From Epithemia pelagica (lineage: Eukaryota; Bacillariophyta; Bacillariophyceae; Surirellales; Surirellaceae): 64,000 nt of DNA. A program made the translations under genes and the position numbers. Positions 11,237 through 21,554 of the stretch are shown here, in pieces. The notes under the pieces were generated by a model that saw only the letters and a list, made by a program, of their open reading frames with translations, was not told the origin of the DNA and made no database searches. The stretch is from the NCBI GenBank assembly GCA_946965045.2, contig OX337229.1, positions 558,001 to 622,000 on the forward strand, in the 5' to 3' direction. Positions within the stretch are counted from its first letter, which is position 1, and the number at the start of each line of letters is the position of its first letter.

Positions 11237-12190
11237 ATGGCGCTGGATAGAGGTTACGAAGATGATCATGCTGAACGCTTGTTAGTATCATCACGGAAAG
11301 TCAGCAAGAATCCTGATTATGTTTTTTGGACGGACTGCGAAGACAAGAATCAACTCAGCACAATTGCATCCGTTTATAGTGGTGCCATTATGCTCAAAAT
11401 GACAGTATTTGGACCAGGTGTCAAATCACCGTGGTTCGGACAAGCAGGAATGGTGAAGCTAAATGACGGAACGATTGATCTCGTAACAGCAAGGCACAAT
11501 CACGTAAGCGACGAGAATGCTAGCTTTCTATCGGCTATCGCCGAGTTCAAGGGGCCGTTCACATTCGGGACGAGCTTGAAGCCGGTGGATGCATCGTCCA
11601 TAAAACCGGTAACATGTGTCAGTGAAGATGGCGCATTTCCTTGGAAATATGGTATTGACATCTCGATTGCAAAATTTCTCTACAAGCCACCGCAACTGGC
11701 TCCTTGGGACCTCCATGCTTTTCACATTTTTGAACAGGCATCCACAGAATTTGAGCTGGTAAGTATAATTGGTTTTTTGGTTGGTCTTACGACGTACGCT
11801 CTCTAGACTTACATACTGCACCGTATCATTTTCAAGGCAAAAGGACTACGCGTAGCGATGACAATCTACACTGAAAAGGAAGCAACAGTAGTAAATAGCA
11901 AAGCGTATGAGAAAAAATTCTTCGACAACGACGCACTCCACGAAAAATATGGCTATGCCGAAAACTACAACGTTTACACTGGGGAAATTCTTTTTGTTGG
12001 AGAGGACCACTTTGAGCACAATATAAATTGCTTTCAAGGATGTTCAGGTGCAATTGTTTTTCTGCTGGAAGGCGATCATGCGGGAAAAGCTGTTGGTGTC
12101 CATGTAGGAAGCCCTGCATCTCGAGAGTCCAATCTCGCGTTCAAGATAACTGCTCTGCAGAGACCAGCTTCATTATCTTCGCACGAATGA
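11237..12190 (+). CDS. Chymotrypsin-fold (trypsin-like) protease-like protein, two exons, 291 aa
   Basis: Exon 1 is 11237-11758 and exon 2 is 11837-12190. The intron (11759-11836, 78 bp) has a GTAAGT donor and a TTTCAAG acceptor and is phase 0, joining ...EFEL to AKGLRVAMT. The ATG sits in a good context (ACCATGG); an in-frame ATG 39 bp upstream is the alternative. A catalytic triad can be proposed: His in TARHNHV, Asp in KYGIDISIA, and Ser in GCSGAIVF, placed where trypsin-like enzymes have GDSGG. The Ser motif is followed by GKAVGVHVGSP, which resembles the conserved strand after the serine in S1-like folds. No signal peptide is visible, so it is probably intracellular. Substrate is unknown, and it could be a catalytically altered homolog because the usual Asp-Ser-Gly-Gly is not kept. 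Confidence 0.7.
11759..11836 (+). other. Spliceosomal intron, 78 bp
   Basis: Donor GTAAGT and acceptor TTTTCAAG. Without removal, the frame stops within the intron. Removal joins two frames that together supply the protease-like triad. Confidence 0.8.
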
Positions 12191-12208
12191 GAGGATAAGT
12201 GGCGGAGC

Positions 12209-12410
12209 GGACCCGATCCGGCTCGGCAATTTCCTTGCGGAGTTTGGCAAACCGTCGTACGGGATCGTTGGGGGGCACCAAAGTCCAGGCTTGACCGGAT
12301 TTGCCGGCTCGAGCTGTGCGTCCACATCGATGAACATAGGTTCGAGCATAGCGGGGAATATTGTAATTCACCACCAAGGCAATAGTATTCAAATCAATTC
12401 CTCGAGACAT
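12209..12410 (-). pseudogene. Duplicated helicase fragment (motifs V-VI) copied from 8718-8919
   Basis: These 202 bp align without gaps to 8718-8919 of the helicase gene, with roughly 14 differences by eye (about 93% identity). On the minus strand it still encodes MSRGIDLNTIALVVN and HRCGRTARAGKSG in one frame, but neither the rest of the helicase nor a start-to-stop gene surrounds it. It lies just 3' of the protease-like gene in the same orientation as its parent. It is best read as a partial segmental duplication. The retained frame may only reflect recent age. Confidence 0.85.
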
Positions 12411-12598
12411 TACAATTATATAAGAGAAGGGAAACCGATTACTGAGGTTATAGGTCCAACGATACATACACCCTGTATATAGTTCCTGTTCGAAAGCGCC
12501 AACACACATAGATGAAAACAAGAGGACGTGAAGCTTCCTCTGCAGTGCTGTTCACGTACAAGAACAAGAAGGGGTGAACGTGTGAACCCCCATTTCTT

Positions 12599-13858
12599 CT
12601 ACACGCATTCGGGTGGAAACATTTCTTCAAAACTATCGTCCTGAATGGCGTCTTGTAAAATTTGTTGGGTTCGAGATTTCAATGACGAGGAATCGTCCAT
12701 GGCAGCCACATGCCACTGCGTGGTTTCCACTGTGGTATTCAAAAGAACCAATCCACATAGCAATTCCTGCTCACTGGGTCGAGGGCACTCTACATGAATC
12801 AAACAGCAACACAAGTGAGTCGACATGTCATCATTTTCCATTGCCCATTTGGATCACATCGGGTGCAGCTACTTACGGACAAAGAGGGATGAGAGGACGG
12901 TCGCTGTGATTTGAAATGGACAGTTCAGTGTCGTTTCCAAACGTCGATGTTTCCCTCCAAATCCCGGTTCTTCTACGGACCCAGACAATGACGCCGACAT
13001 GGGCATCATTGTATTAGTGGTCATCCTGGAATGGTCACGATTCTCATTCATGGTTCGTTCTGGATCGAGCACTCCTTTCGAATGAGACGGATGTACCAAC
13101 GGACGAAGACGTGAATACGATGGAATAGGGCGTTTCGTCGTTGGGTCAACATTAGCGTCCAGTCCCCGATTGGGATGAGACTCGCTTGTTTGGAGTGGTA
13201 CAATGGTCGAATCGCACCCCAACCCACGCCGAAGGTTCCCTTTTACGGCCGATTCCAAACATGTCCCAATGATATCCTAAAAGTTTGGGGAACAACAACA
13301 CATCAAGAATCCATTCATGAGCCACAGACTATGCAACGAATCGGATTCCGGGTTCGAAGGACCTCCATTCCAGATCAAGTGACGTACCTGTGAAACATTT
13401 TTGGGATCAAACTGCACAATGACATCAAAGGTAAACGACGTTTTCACTGTCATGTCATTCATGACATGAAAACACAAATTGGAAAGAATGCCATGTTCCT
13501 CTTCCTCTTGTGGCACTGTACGCAAGGTAATGACAGGCTCCCGTCCACACATGGCTGGATTGGACGCGCAGGCGGCCCAATAAAAGAGTGCCACCGAACC
13601 CAAATCCAACCGGGCAAACTCCTCCGTCATCCCTGTCGGTTGTTCCATCGTTGTCGAAAGGATACGCCGAAACTCGAGATAGTCGGATTGCGTCACAAAA
13701 AGACCATCTGTCGATGACGCCTCCAGCGCATTCTGACAAGTCCCCAGGGCAGCATTCAAACGACGGTGGTTCTGTGCGTCACCACTGCCACGCGTGACGA
13801 AACTCAATACAAGTAAAACAGGAATCCATATCATCCGTAGTGACAGAATCCTCATCAT
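12599..13858 (-). CDS. Secreted or membrane-anchored hypothetical protein, three exons, 353 aa
   Basis: Exons on the minus strand are 13858-13388, 13276-12877 and 12789-12599. Intron 1 (13277-13387, phase 0) runs from CAG/GTACGT to TTTTAG. Intron 2 (12790-12876, phase 1) runs from GTCC/GTAAGT to CATGTAG. The spliced length is exactly 354 codons including stop. The N-terminus starts MMRILSLRMIWIPVLLVLSF, a clear signal peptide, followed by a region with several cysteines (LGTCQNAL, ACASNPAMCG, LCFHVMND). The second exon has a basic, Ser/Pro-rich part and ends LNCPFQITATVLSS. The third is acidic and ends MFPPECV. I do not recognise a family. The regular Cys spacing in the first 150 residues suggests a disulphide-bonded luminal or extracellular domain. 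Confidence 0.65.
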
Positions 13859-14900
13859 TGTCGTTGTTGACGTTCTTATTTGACTGTGTTTGATATCTCA
13901 CCAACTCTCTTGCGCCGATTCTTGTTCTTGCCACAATGTCTCTTCTTTTGCTCGCTCTGTGGCATTCTCTGGTCTCGCAGAAATCATGAGGTTTTGTGAT
14001 GGTGCACTGATGATTCATCGATTACCACATACATTGGTTTGGTTGCCGTTCCCCACCATCAATTCCTGCGAACGGCAAGCGTTCAACGCTTGGGACACGG
14101 AACGGGTTCCCCATTGTCGTTTTGCAAACACTGCTCAACGGCCGAGTCCATGGTCCATTTGCAACGATGCGTTGTGCCCCGAGTCCCCCATGGTTCATCC
14201 AGTGCAAAACATCATTCGACCAAAATAGTTGGTAGGGAGAATCTGTTGCGTCCCCCCAATGACGGGTGTGACGTATTCGCGTTTCGGTCGCGTTGCGTGT
14301 ACGACTCCGCCGCTCGACTCCAACTAGCCACTCGTGCAGTAGCTAGGAGTTGCAGGCCGTTGGACATGATGACCATGAGGATTCTGCAATCGAGAAAGAT
14401 GGCGCAACTCCGAAGTCGAACCTCGAATATATCGATCTGAAAACAGTGTACGTTCATGCTTGTTGTTTGGATCGTGAGAGTGAGTCGATGTATAGTTTTT
14501 TTTGAAATGGTCTAGTCTATGGAGAATAACATACTTGAAGAATGCAAGGTTATGGACAGTTTAACGTAGCTACAGTTATATGCAAACAAAAAGAACAGAG
14601 AGATTTCTAGCAGAGACGACATTGCACGAATAAGTTTTGGGTACCGTTCCAGTATGGAGAGAACTGGGTTCCATGGAACCAAAAAAGAAGGGTTTTTCCG
14701 CTGGAACTCATCCTCACTGACGATAGCACAATCCCATAATCATTCTTTGGAGCGTATAGGCACGTTTCTTCTTCTTTTTTCTCTTTATTCCACGAGACTA
14801 AAGGACAAGTTGCGAACCGATCGTCCTCGTGTGGGAAATCGACCTCCCACGGCTGTACTGCTCGTCGATGTCGTGGATTGGGCCGAAAAACTTCGCGACA
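13859..14900. other. Intergenic region, about 1 kb, no gene supported
   Basis: Upstream of the three-exon secreted protein and downstream of the poly-Q protein. Short open frames exist on both strands but show no motif or convincing codon pattern. No repeat is apparent. Confidence 0.4.
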
Positions 14901-15380
14901 CTAGGGCAGCCCCTGTCGACTGGCACGAAGCGATCGCAGTTTGGGACGTCCTCCCGTTGCCGGTGTAGTTGTAGTCATTGTAGTGCTGCTAGACGCTTGG
15001 GGGGTCGTGGACGCCGGAAACGATGTCGGCAGATTGGCATTGGAGGATGACTCCAGCGAGGAGGATGGTTCGGTAGACGTGTGCTGATCGGTTTTCCACG
15101 AATCTTGAAAGACATAGAGAATATCCGTGGTGGTACTTTCATCACTCCACATGACACTGGCCCCCAAATCGGCACGCAAATAGGATCGATTGGCCTGTTC
15201 TTCCGCCGAGGCATCGCAAAAGGAATCGCAATCATCGTCATCGTCGTCATCGCTAAAATCATCCAAGGAGCCCTCCTCCAATGACTCTTCATCGGCTGCT
15301 TCATCATGTTGAACGGTACTTTCATCGTCATCGGAACATCGCGAGGCTGTATTGAGTGTTTGTTTGGAATGCCACGATCG

Positions 15381-15412
<32 letters not shown>

Positions 15413-15908
15413 GCTGTGTCGCAGTAGTAGAAGTCGTACGACTATTGAGACTGGTGGTTCGAAAGGGACCCTGATGACTGTCGTGCCGATCCGAATCCAA
15501 ACAATCCCGTTCTTGTTGCAACCACTCATCCGGGGTACTGGCAGTCTCACCCCCTCGCAGTCGCTTCTTTTTCTTTTGCTGTTGTTGGTGTGCCCACGAG
15601 GCTGATGAGGCCGAGGCCAAGGACGAGACACCATTGCTATAGGTTCGTGGCAAGGCGGCGCCGGCCAAAAAGGTGGTGGGGGTATCGACCAATTTGGTCC
15701 CCAAACTCAATCGTCGTGGTGTTTTGGGCTGGGCATAGTCTTGAGAATCTTCTTCGGGAAATAACAAATGAGCGGCCCATGCAGCCGTATCAGTGGGAGA
15801 CGAAAAGGACGACCCGGCCAAACTGGAATTGTCCAAGGACGATCGCCGTCGTTCCACCACACGAGGACGATGGAAACTAATTTCAATCGTTTGTTCGAGA
15901 GGATGCAT
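14901..15908 (-). CDS. Hypothetical acidic, poly-Gln protein (335 aa)
   Basis: Begins at the ATG at 15908 (MHPLEQTIEISFHRPRV); the frame continues upstream only through a TTG-started leader, so this ATG is preferred. Composition is mostly disordered: Ser-rich blocks, a lysine-rich patch (QQQQKKKKRLRGG), a 12-Gln run encoded by near-pure CAA repeats (about 15380-15415) and an Asp/Glu-rich stretch with seven consecutive Asp. One more ordered-looking piece lies near residue 240 (RADLGASVMWSDES). The C-terminus is Ser/Thr-rich and basic. No domain is recognised. The basic patch and disorder fit a nuclear or regulatory protein, but that is only an impression. Confidence 0.55.
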
Positions 15909-16644
15909 ATTGAAACTCTTGTAGATGTGTAACTGTGTGTGTATCTGTGTGTGTCTCTGTGTTTGGTTGGTTGTATGGAGCTCTTTCGAGAGGCGAAAGA
16001 GGAACAAGAGGTTGGCAGGATTTTGACGGGTCTGCTTCGATCCGTATTCACTCGTTGTGTCGTTTTCTGTGGGACAAGCCGTCACAAGAACAACAACAGC
16101 AATCAGAACGGCAGGGAGCTCTGCAACGGTCAAGGTAGCTTTGGACTACTACACTCTATAGAAAGCAGGACACACAACAATCAAGACTGCCTGTGCATGC
16201 ACTGTTCGAATCGTCGCTTTTGTTAGAGAATATCAGCCGGCAGAGAAAGTAGATGCTCGTAGTCGTAGGGCTCGACTTTTTGTCACTTGCATCCTGTTTA
16301 TTTTCCAGTGCCCTGCTGTCCTTTGTTTGTCTCGTGTGTCTGCCACAAAGAGAGAGAGGTTCCGACCGTTGCCCGACAAAGGTCGTTTGTCGTCTTTTTT
16401 TCTGTTGGGGGTCGTTCCATTGTTGTCCGACATGCTACTCTTTCCCATACAGTTTGGGTCTTTCTCAATATAATTCTGAGCATCCCCCAGCACAATAATT
16501 CTGTACAGATTTCCGAAGGGCTCAATGACTCCGGACATAACGGAGTTGCTCAACGGATCTGATTCTTGTGAGGGAATAAAGAGTGGGCATAGGAAACCAA
16601 CAGTCATTTGCGTGAAGGCTTAATTGATGTTAAGTGTGTTTCAC
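15909..16644. other. Intergenic region upstream of the poly-Gln protein
   Basis: Contains a GT-rich stretch near 15925-15965 just before the ATG of the minus-strand gene, probably in its 5' UTR or promoter. No gene is supported. Confidence 0.4.
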
Positions 16645-16690
16645 TACGAGCTCCATCAATCGATATGTTGGCGCTCAGTTGCCCGTCCTT
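16645..16690 (+). repeat. Left 46-bp inverted repeat
   Basis: Near-perfect inverse of 18116-18161, with one mismatch near the inner end. Confidence 0.85.
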
Positions 16691-16929
16691 CACCTCGGTG
16701 AAACTTCCGGCCCAACGAGATTCACTTCACAATACATTTTCCTAAAGTAAAATGAATTGCCCCACATCGACAACATATTTTCTCGTAAGGTTAGTCTACC
16801 TCGCACTCCTACCGATGAACCTTTCACCATGACGTGGAGGCGCTTCCCCTTTCTGTGCGAGAAGTAAAAGTACTAGGACTACGAGTAAATCAAACTGTAC
16901 AAACGGCTTCCTAATGATAAGCCTATATT

Positions 16930-17735
16930 AGGTTGCTACCATCACTGCTGCTTGTTGTCCTCGTTGTTATCGGGGATTGGTTCACTCGGCCGAAACGAGG
17001 AGTTCGTTGTTGCGTTTGGTGTCGTTGCCGCGGCACAGGGTTGTCTCGTGAGGCCGTGAGAAAGATGGAGTTGATTGTCGCGTGTTGTTATCGTTGTTGT
17101 CGTCGGCGCGTGTTGTCGGTGGTGTCGCCGAGTGTTTCGTTCGGTGACAGCGAGTAGTTGATTGTTGCATTGGGGTTGTCGAGAGTTTCGTGCGGCGGCA
17201 GCGAGTAGTTGATTGTCGCGTTGTCGCATGTCATTGTCGTCGCTTGTCGTTGTTGCCGCTTGCTGTCTTGTCGCATGTCGTTGTCGCCGCTTGCTGTAGG
17301 GCACAGCCGGAACGAGGAGTGAATTGTTGAGTATGGTGTTGTTGTGATGGTCGCCACTCGTTGTCGTTGTCGTTGACACCGCTCGTTGTTGATGTCGCTA
17401 CTTGTTGTTTCCGCTTTGCCTCGTTTGGGCTGTAGAACTGTGGAACCAAAAGAAACATAGCGCATTTGATTGTTGCGTTGTTGTTTGGTGTCGTTGTTGT
17501 GCCACAAAGTTTTCCGAACACAAGGGAGAAGGAGAAGGACGACCACTTGATCGGATAGCCGCCACCGCAGCTTCGTGGCATCCACTCCTGGATTGACTTG
17601 TTGTTGCATCCATATTACTTGTTCTTGTTGTTGCTTTTAGAGAGCTTGTGTAAGGGGTTACTTGTTGTTGTCGTTCCTTGGAAGCCAGAGTTTGTTGCTG
17701 TTGTTGTTATTGTCGAAACGATCCGTCTGATTGCT
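16930..17735. repeat. Degenerate TTG/GTC-rich repeat tract
   Basis: About 800 bp dominated by permutations of GTTGTTGTCG and GTCGCTTG on the plus strand. Recognisable reiterations include GCGAGTAGTTGATTG (twice near 17148-17215) and a phrase ending CCGCTTGCTGT (twice near 17250-17300). Long open frames on the minus strand (Asn/Thr/Gln/Arg-rich) follow from this composition and have no domain, so I do not call them genes. Confidence 0.6.
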
Positions 17736-18115
17736 GTGTGCGGTTTTTGCAACTCTGCCATGCCTCATTGAGCTATATCAAAGCTTCCAATGAAACCACC
17801 CCGCAATCTTCGTTCATCCCATCATCATTTGACTCCAATCGTTGTCATCACCTTGCTTCCTTCTAGCCCAAAATATGGAAGACTTCAGAACCTTGCCGTA
17901 GGTCGATGAAACTAGCCAACTCATCCCTTCCCGTCCATTCCCTCACGGTACACATGAAGATCAAGCTTCCTGGATGGTCGGCGGAGTGCTAGCACCTTTC
18001 GTTGAAGGTGCACAGCGGTTCTTGTTGTCCATGGTGGTGTTATGCAGTGCAAAATGACCATTGTGCTCTTCCTACGAAGCTAGAATCACTATAGAGAAAA
18101 CAGTGGGGGCCTGAA

Positions 18116-18161
18116 AAGAACGGGCAACTGAGCGCCAACATATCGATTGATGGAGCTCGTA
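18116..18161 (-). repeat. Right 46-bp inverted repeat
   Basis: Near-perfect inverse of 16645-16690. Followed directly by CAC, the same three bases that precede the left repeat. Confidence 0.85.
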
Positions 18162-18849
18162 CACTGCTCGGAATTGCGCTCCGACACTGGAGAATCTTTT
18201 TGGCACGAAAGATAGCAAAGCGATTGGTTGGTCCAGTCTACTACAGGGGATGAATCGAGCATCGTCACATTTTGGGCTGCTCTCTGTAGATTCAACCAAG
18301 CAACTCAACTCCTTCTAATATAGAGCAATAGCTTGTCTTTCTCTCCAAACCATAATGTAGAGACGAATCACAATTTTTTACAAAAAGTTTGAGACGGGAG
18401 CGTTGATGATGACACACAGCGTCTTTTTCGAGAAACGTGTCTCACATCTCACATCCCACTCTATAATACCTATTCGACGATCCTTTGTAACGATAACAAC
18501 GACTATTAGACACTTGTTGTTGTTGTTGTTGTGGTGGTGGTTGGAATCGTTTGTGGAACACAAAACAGATGCACTCGAGATTTCCAAACAAGAATCTAAC
18601 CCAGTGTGTCGTTGATGCCAAGCAACGAATCCATTCCATGGCAAGATCGAGTCTCGGCAGCGTTTCTGTCGGCAAAGACCTTGTCTGTTTGTAGCATCTG
18701 AGTGACAGTGAGAGGCCCTGCACTGCCAGGAAAATGGACTAGGCTCACTCGTCTTTGCTTTAAGAACAGGCAGTGAGTTGCTTCTCCATCAAGTAGTTTG
18801 GACAACCTCCTCATCAACTGTCTCCACGGCGTGGCAAAAAAAGTCTCTG
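18162..18849. other. Intergenic region with a short (TTG)n tract
   Basis: Lies between the inverted-repeat unit and the 3' end of the monooxygenase gene. A TTG/TGG microsatellite lies near 18512-18541. No gene is supported. Confidence 0.4.
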
Positions 18850-20493
18850 TTAGGAAAGATCTGTTTTGCTCAATTGTTCCAAGGATTCATTCCATTCACG
18901 TTGTGTCGGAAAGGGTGTGGGGAAGAACCGGTCTCGTTGTCGTCGAATGTCGGCAAAGGGAACGAGTGATGTCGTCAATAAGGTTTGCAACGGCAATTGT
19001 CCAATGCCCCATCGACCTCGAAAAATGGAATCGCGCAAGGTCGTCACGGCTTGACGAATGCGTTGTCGTACGGTAGTGGATACTGGTCCAAAGGATAAAT
19101 CGTACAAGGCGTGGCCTTCGGGAACTTGACGTTGCGAATACGACACCAAACTGGCTTGCAGTGCCTCGGTCTTGTTTTGCCGCAGTTGAAAATTAGAGAT
19201 CAAACAATCGGCCAACACTTTGGCATCGGTCAAGGCCGAATTGACGCCCTGTCCGGACACTCCCCCCGTGGCATGGGCGGCATCTCCCACCAAGGCTACA
19301 GTGGACGAATAGTGATAGGTATTGCACACCACGGATGCGGCCGTCGAGACTGGGACCTGCGCCAATTGGGCAGCGGCCGTGTCGAGGGCAATCCCCTGCA
19401 AGAGCGGAAATCGCTTCGACAATTCCTCTTGGAGTTGTGTCTCATTCGTCGAAGCAAGAAGTGTATCGTTGGCCGATCGACCAGCCACCAAAACACAACA
19501 TCCTTGATTCACGGTCGGTTCGACAAAGGCGGTACAGGTCCCGGATTTGGGCACGAGGAGCGCCACGGCCGTGGGATCCAATTTGGGTGGCATGTGACCG
19601 AGTTGAACGACTTTGAATACACCGGGCAGAATGGATTTGGTCGTTGCAAAGGCGGGCCACGTCTCTTGCAGGCTTTGTCGTACCATGGAATTGACCCCAT
19701 CGCAACCCACAATCAAATCGTACGACGACGACGACGACGAGTCTGGCGTCGAAGGATTGCTGCTACTTTTTGTTGTCGTTGTCGTTGTCAAGATCCGACC
19801 CTGCCGTAGATCAACACCGGTCACTTTGGTATCGTACTGAATCGACACTTGTGGTTGTTGTTGTTGCTGTTGAGGAGTTTGAGTCGCCCAACGGTATTCC
19901 AATTCCTCCAACAAGACACGACACAAATCACTTTGGTACAAGAGCATGGACGGTTCGGCGGCTGTCTCATTTGTGGCCGTGGTGGTTGATTTGTTCTTTT
20001 GGCCATCTCGCAATCGCAACCGAAACGGTCCGACATGAAGATGAAATCGTTCACTGGCAAAACCAACCTGTTGCACCGCCTTCCACAAGGATGATTCTTG
20101 ATTTTTGTTGTTATTGTTGTGGTCGACGGATTGAATCGCCGTTCGTCCTCGCATACCAATGCCCAAGGCATAGGCTCGAGATTCTTTGGATACTTGCTTT
20201 TGAGGTCGTGATCGCGATTCAAACAAGGACACATGGGCTCCATTCGATACCAATTTGTGGGCCAATAACAACCCCGAAGGACCTCCGCCCACAATCGCCA
20301 CCGTCAATCCATTCAAGGCAGTGTTTTCGTTGTTCGACAAGGTGGTGGTTGATTTTGTCGAGAAAAGGGAAATGCTGTTCCTAAACCTGGTATTCGAAAA
20401 CGAATCTCTGGGAGGCACAAAACATGTTGTAGAATTCGGCCCAAACAAGCATGAGAGAATGAAAAAAAGGCGAAAGGAAAGGTAGAACGTCAT
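18850..20493 (-). CDS. FAD-dependent aromatic-ring-type monooxygenase with organelle/secretory leader (547 aa)
   Basis: A flavoprotein of the PHBH/UbiH/kynurenine-monooxygenase group (FAD_binding_3), which hydroxylates aromatic or isoprenoid substrates using NAD(P)H and O2. Visible motifs are the Rossmann FAD site IVGGGPSGLLLAHKL followed by a ribose-binding acidic residue (SLFESRSR), the DG motif LIVGCDGVNSMVR, and the GD motif VALVGDAAHATGG with SGQGVNSALTD. The N-terminus MTFYLSFRLFFILSCLF, then TTCFVPP, looks like a signal peptide followed by a Phe at the cleavage site. That resembles the diatom bipartite plastid presequence (ASAFAP type), so plastid targeting is possible. I prefer the ATG at 20493; another in-frame ATG at 20517 lies at the edge of an inserted duplication. 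Substrate cannot be told. Confidence 0.85.
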   Translation of the reverse strand: MTFYLSFRLFFILSCLFGPNSTTCFVPPRDSFSNTRFRNSISLFSTKSTTTLSNNENTALNGLTVAIVGGGPSGLLLAHKLVSNGAHVSLFESRSRPQKQVSKESRAYALGIGMRGRTAIQSVDHNNNNKNQESSLWKAVQQVGFASERFHLHVGPFRLRLRDGQKNKSTTTATNETAAEPSMLLYQSDLCRVLLEELEYRWATQTPQQQQQQPQVSIQYDTKVTGVDLRQGRILTTTTTTKSSSNPSTPDSSSSSSYDLIVGCDGVNSMVRQSLQETWPAFATTKSILPGVFKVVQLGHMPPKLDPTAVALLVPKSGTCTAFVEPTVNQGCCVLVAGRSANDTLLASTNETQLQEELSKRFPLLQGIALDTAAAQLAQVPVSTAASVVCNTYHYSSTVALVGDAAHATGGVSGQGVNSALTDAKVLADCLISNFQLRQNKTEALQASLVSYSQRQVPEGHALYDLSFGPVSTTVRQRIRQAVTTLRDSIFRGRWGIGQLPLQTLLTTSLVPFADIRRQRDRFFPTPFPTQREWNESLEQLSKTDLS

Positions 20494-20513
20494 TGTGGTT
20501 CGGTATGTGATGT

Positions 20514-21361
20514 GCATAAAAGATTTTTGGAAGTTGACGATATCTTTCGTGGTTTGGGGGATTGTAGCCCCCCAAAATAAAGATGACAGCCCCCTAATAT
20601 TTGATGCTAGTCTTACTATGCGCTGTGAACAGCAACGAATCTACTAGAGGAGTACAATAACCCAGTAACTGGAGTGTCGCCCTCGTCGATCTGGCTAGTG
20701 GATGCTTCGGGATGCGACAAATGGATTTGAATACTGCCGTAGGTCTATTAGAGCTATCGTTTCTCCCCAGAAAGCCGTTGTTCTGTCACCAAATTGGTTC
20801 CGGACGACTGCCTCACCCAAACACATGTTCTATTTTATACATTGAGATTGCTCCCCTCGCACCCTTCAGAGACCTCTCGATGGATGATCCCCCATCATCC
20901 TACCATAAACAAATCCCGCTACTACACAAACGACACCTGTCTTGACAAGAATCATCATTCTTAGTCTCGAAATCTCATGACAGCGGCACACAGAATCCCC
21001 ATAAAGCCAAGGCTCGCGGCCAAACCACCGTCGATCCAATGCAAGAGGAGTTCACTGGTACAAAATAAGGCAAAAAAGAGAATCAAGGCAAACAGCAGGG
21101 CCAAGAGAGCAATGGAGGCGCCATATCCTGGTACGGTCGTGTCTCAAAGAAAAAGTAAATAAACTGCGGACCAAAGGGTTTGTTCCACAACAGGGTGGCA
21201 TTCCAAGAAAAAACGGAATCATCATCATTGTCTCTTATTCTGCGCCGGATGATCTCTTGCCGTCTTGGTGGTTGTGATTGGATCCAAGAGCGTTTGATCC
21301 TGTACTTTGGTCACGAAAAAGATACCCACCAAGAAGCAAAAATTAAAAATTGCCACCAATA
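20514..21361 (-). repeat. Inverted, circularly permuted duplicate of 28030-28863
   Basis: Read on the minus strand, 21361-21214 matches about 28690-28863, then 21208-20710 matches about 28034-28545, then 20650-20514 matches about 28590-28688. The block order is therefore C-A-B against A-B-C at the source. The internal join links the source's right edge (ATGATGATGATTCCG, the SDR start codon region) to its left edge (TTCTTGGAATGCC, inside the membrane protein gene). The two outer ends correspond to adjacent bases of the source (TTTTAT / CGGTGGCAATTTTT). It occupies the divergent promoter between the monooxygenase and beta-oxidation genes. Confidence 0.85.
20961..21208 (-). pseudogene. Truncated copy of the 3' end of the membrane protein gene at 27240-28283
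   Basis: The minus strand encodes residues matching the last ~80 codons of the intact gene (FSWNATLLW..., then LLLHWIDGG..., then MRFRD and stop). A 2-bp insertion after FIYFFF shifts the frame, and there is no 5' part, so it cannot make the protein. It is part of the permuted duplicate. Confidence 0.85.
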
Positions 21362-21554
21362 GACTATGGATGAATGACGTTTGTTCAGCCTACTCTTTGG
21401 AGCACAGTGCTTTTCGAAGGATCGCGGGTTCTTCTCTCGACAATGATAGATCCTCATTGAACCGTACAAGAGAAGCTGATCGTCGTCTCTACTCTCCGAA
21501 ATAATACAACAAAAATCGAATAGCAGTGTTCCAAAAGACGAAGAAGAAGAAGGA

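Larger units (their letters stand above)
16645..18161. mobile_element. Unit of 1.5 kb bounded by 46-bp inverted repeats (MITE-like or non-autonomous DNA transposon)
   Basis: The 46 bp at 16645-16690 and the reverse complement of 18116-18161 agree at 45 of 46 positions (both start TACGAGCTCCATCAATCG). The bases just outside on each side are CAC (16642-16644 and 18162-18164), which could be a 3-bp target-site duplication. The interior holds no recognisable transposase; about half of it is a degenerate TTG/GTC-rich array. This fits a non-autonomous DNA element. A chance pair of inverted regulatory sequences is unlikely at this length. Superfamily is unassigned. Confidence 0.6.

Noticed and set aside
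12141-12521. 126-codon minus-strand ORF as a separate helicase gene
   Set aside because: Only the 202-bp duplicated core resembles a helicase; flanks are unrelated.
16942-17613. Asn/Thr/Gln/Arg-rich minus-strand frames up to 173 codons
   Set aside because: Products of the degenerate TTG/GTC tract; no domain and inconsistent frames.
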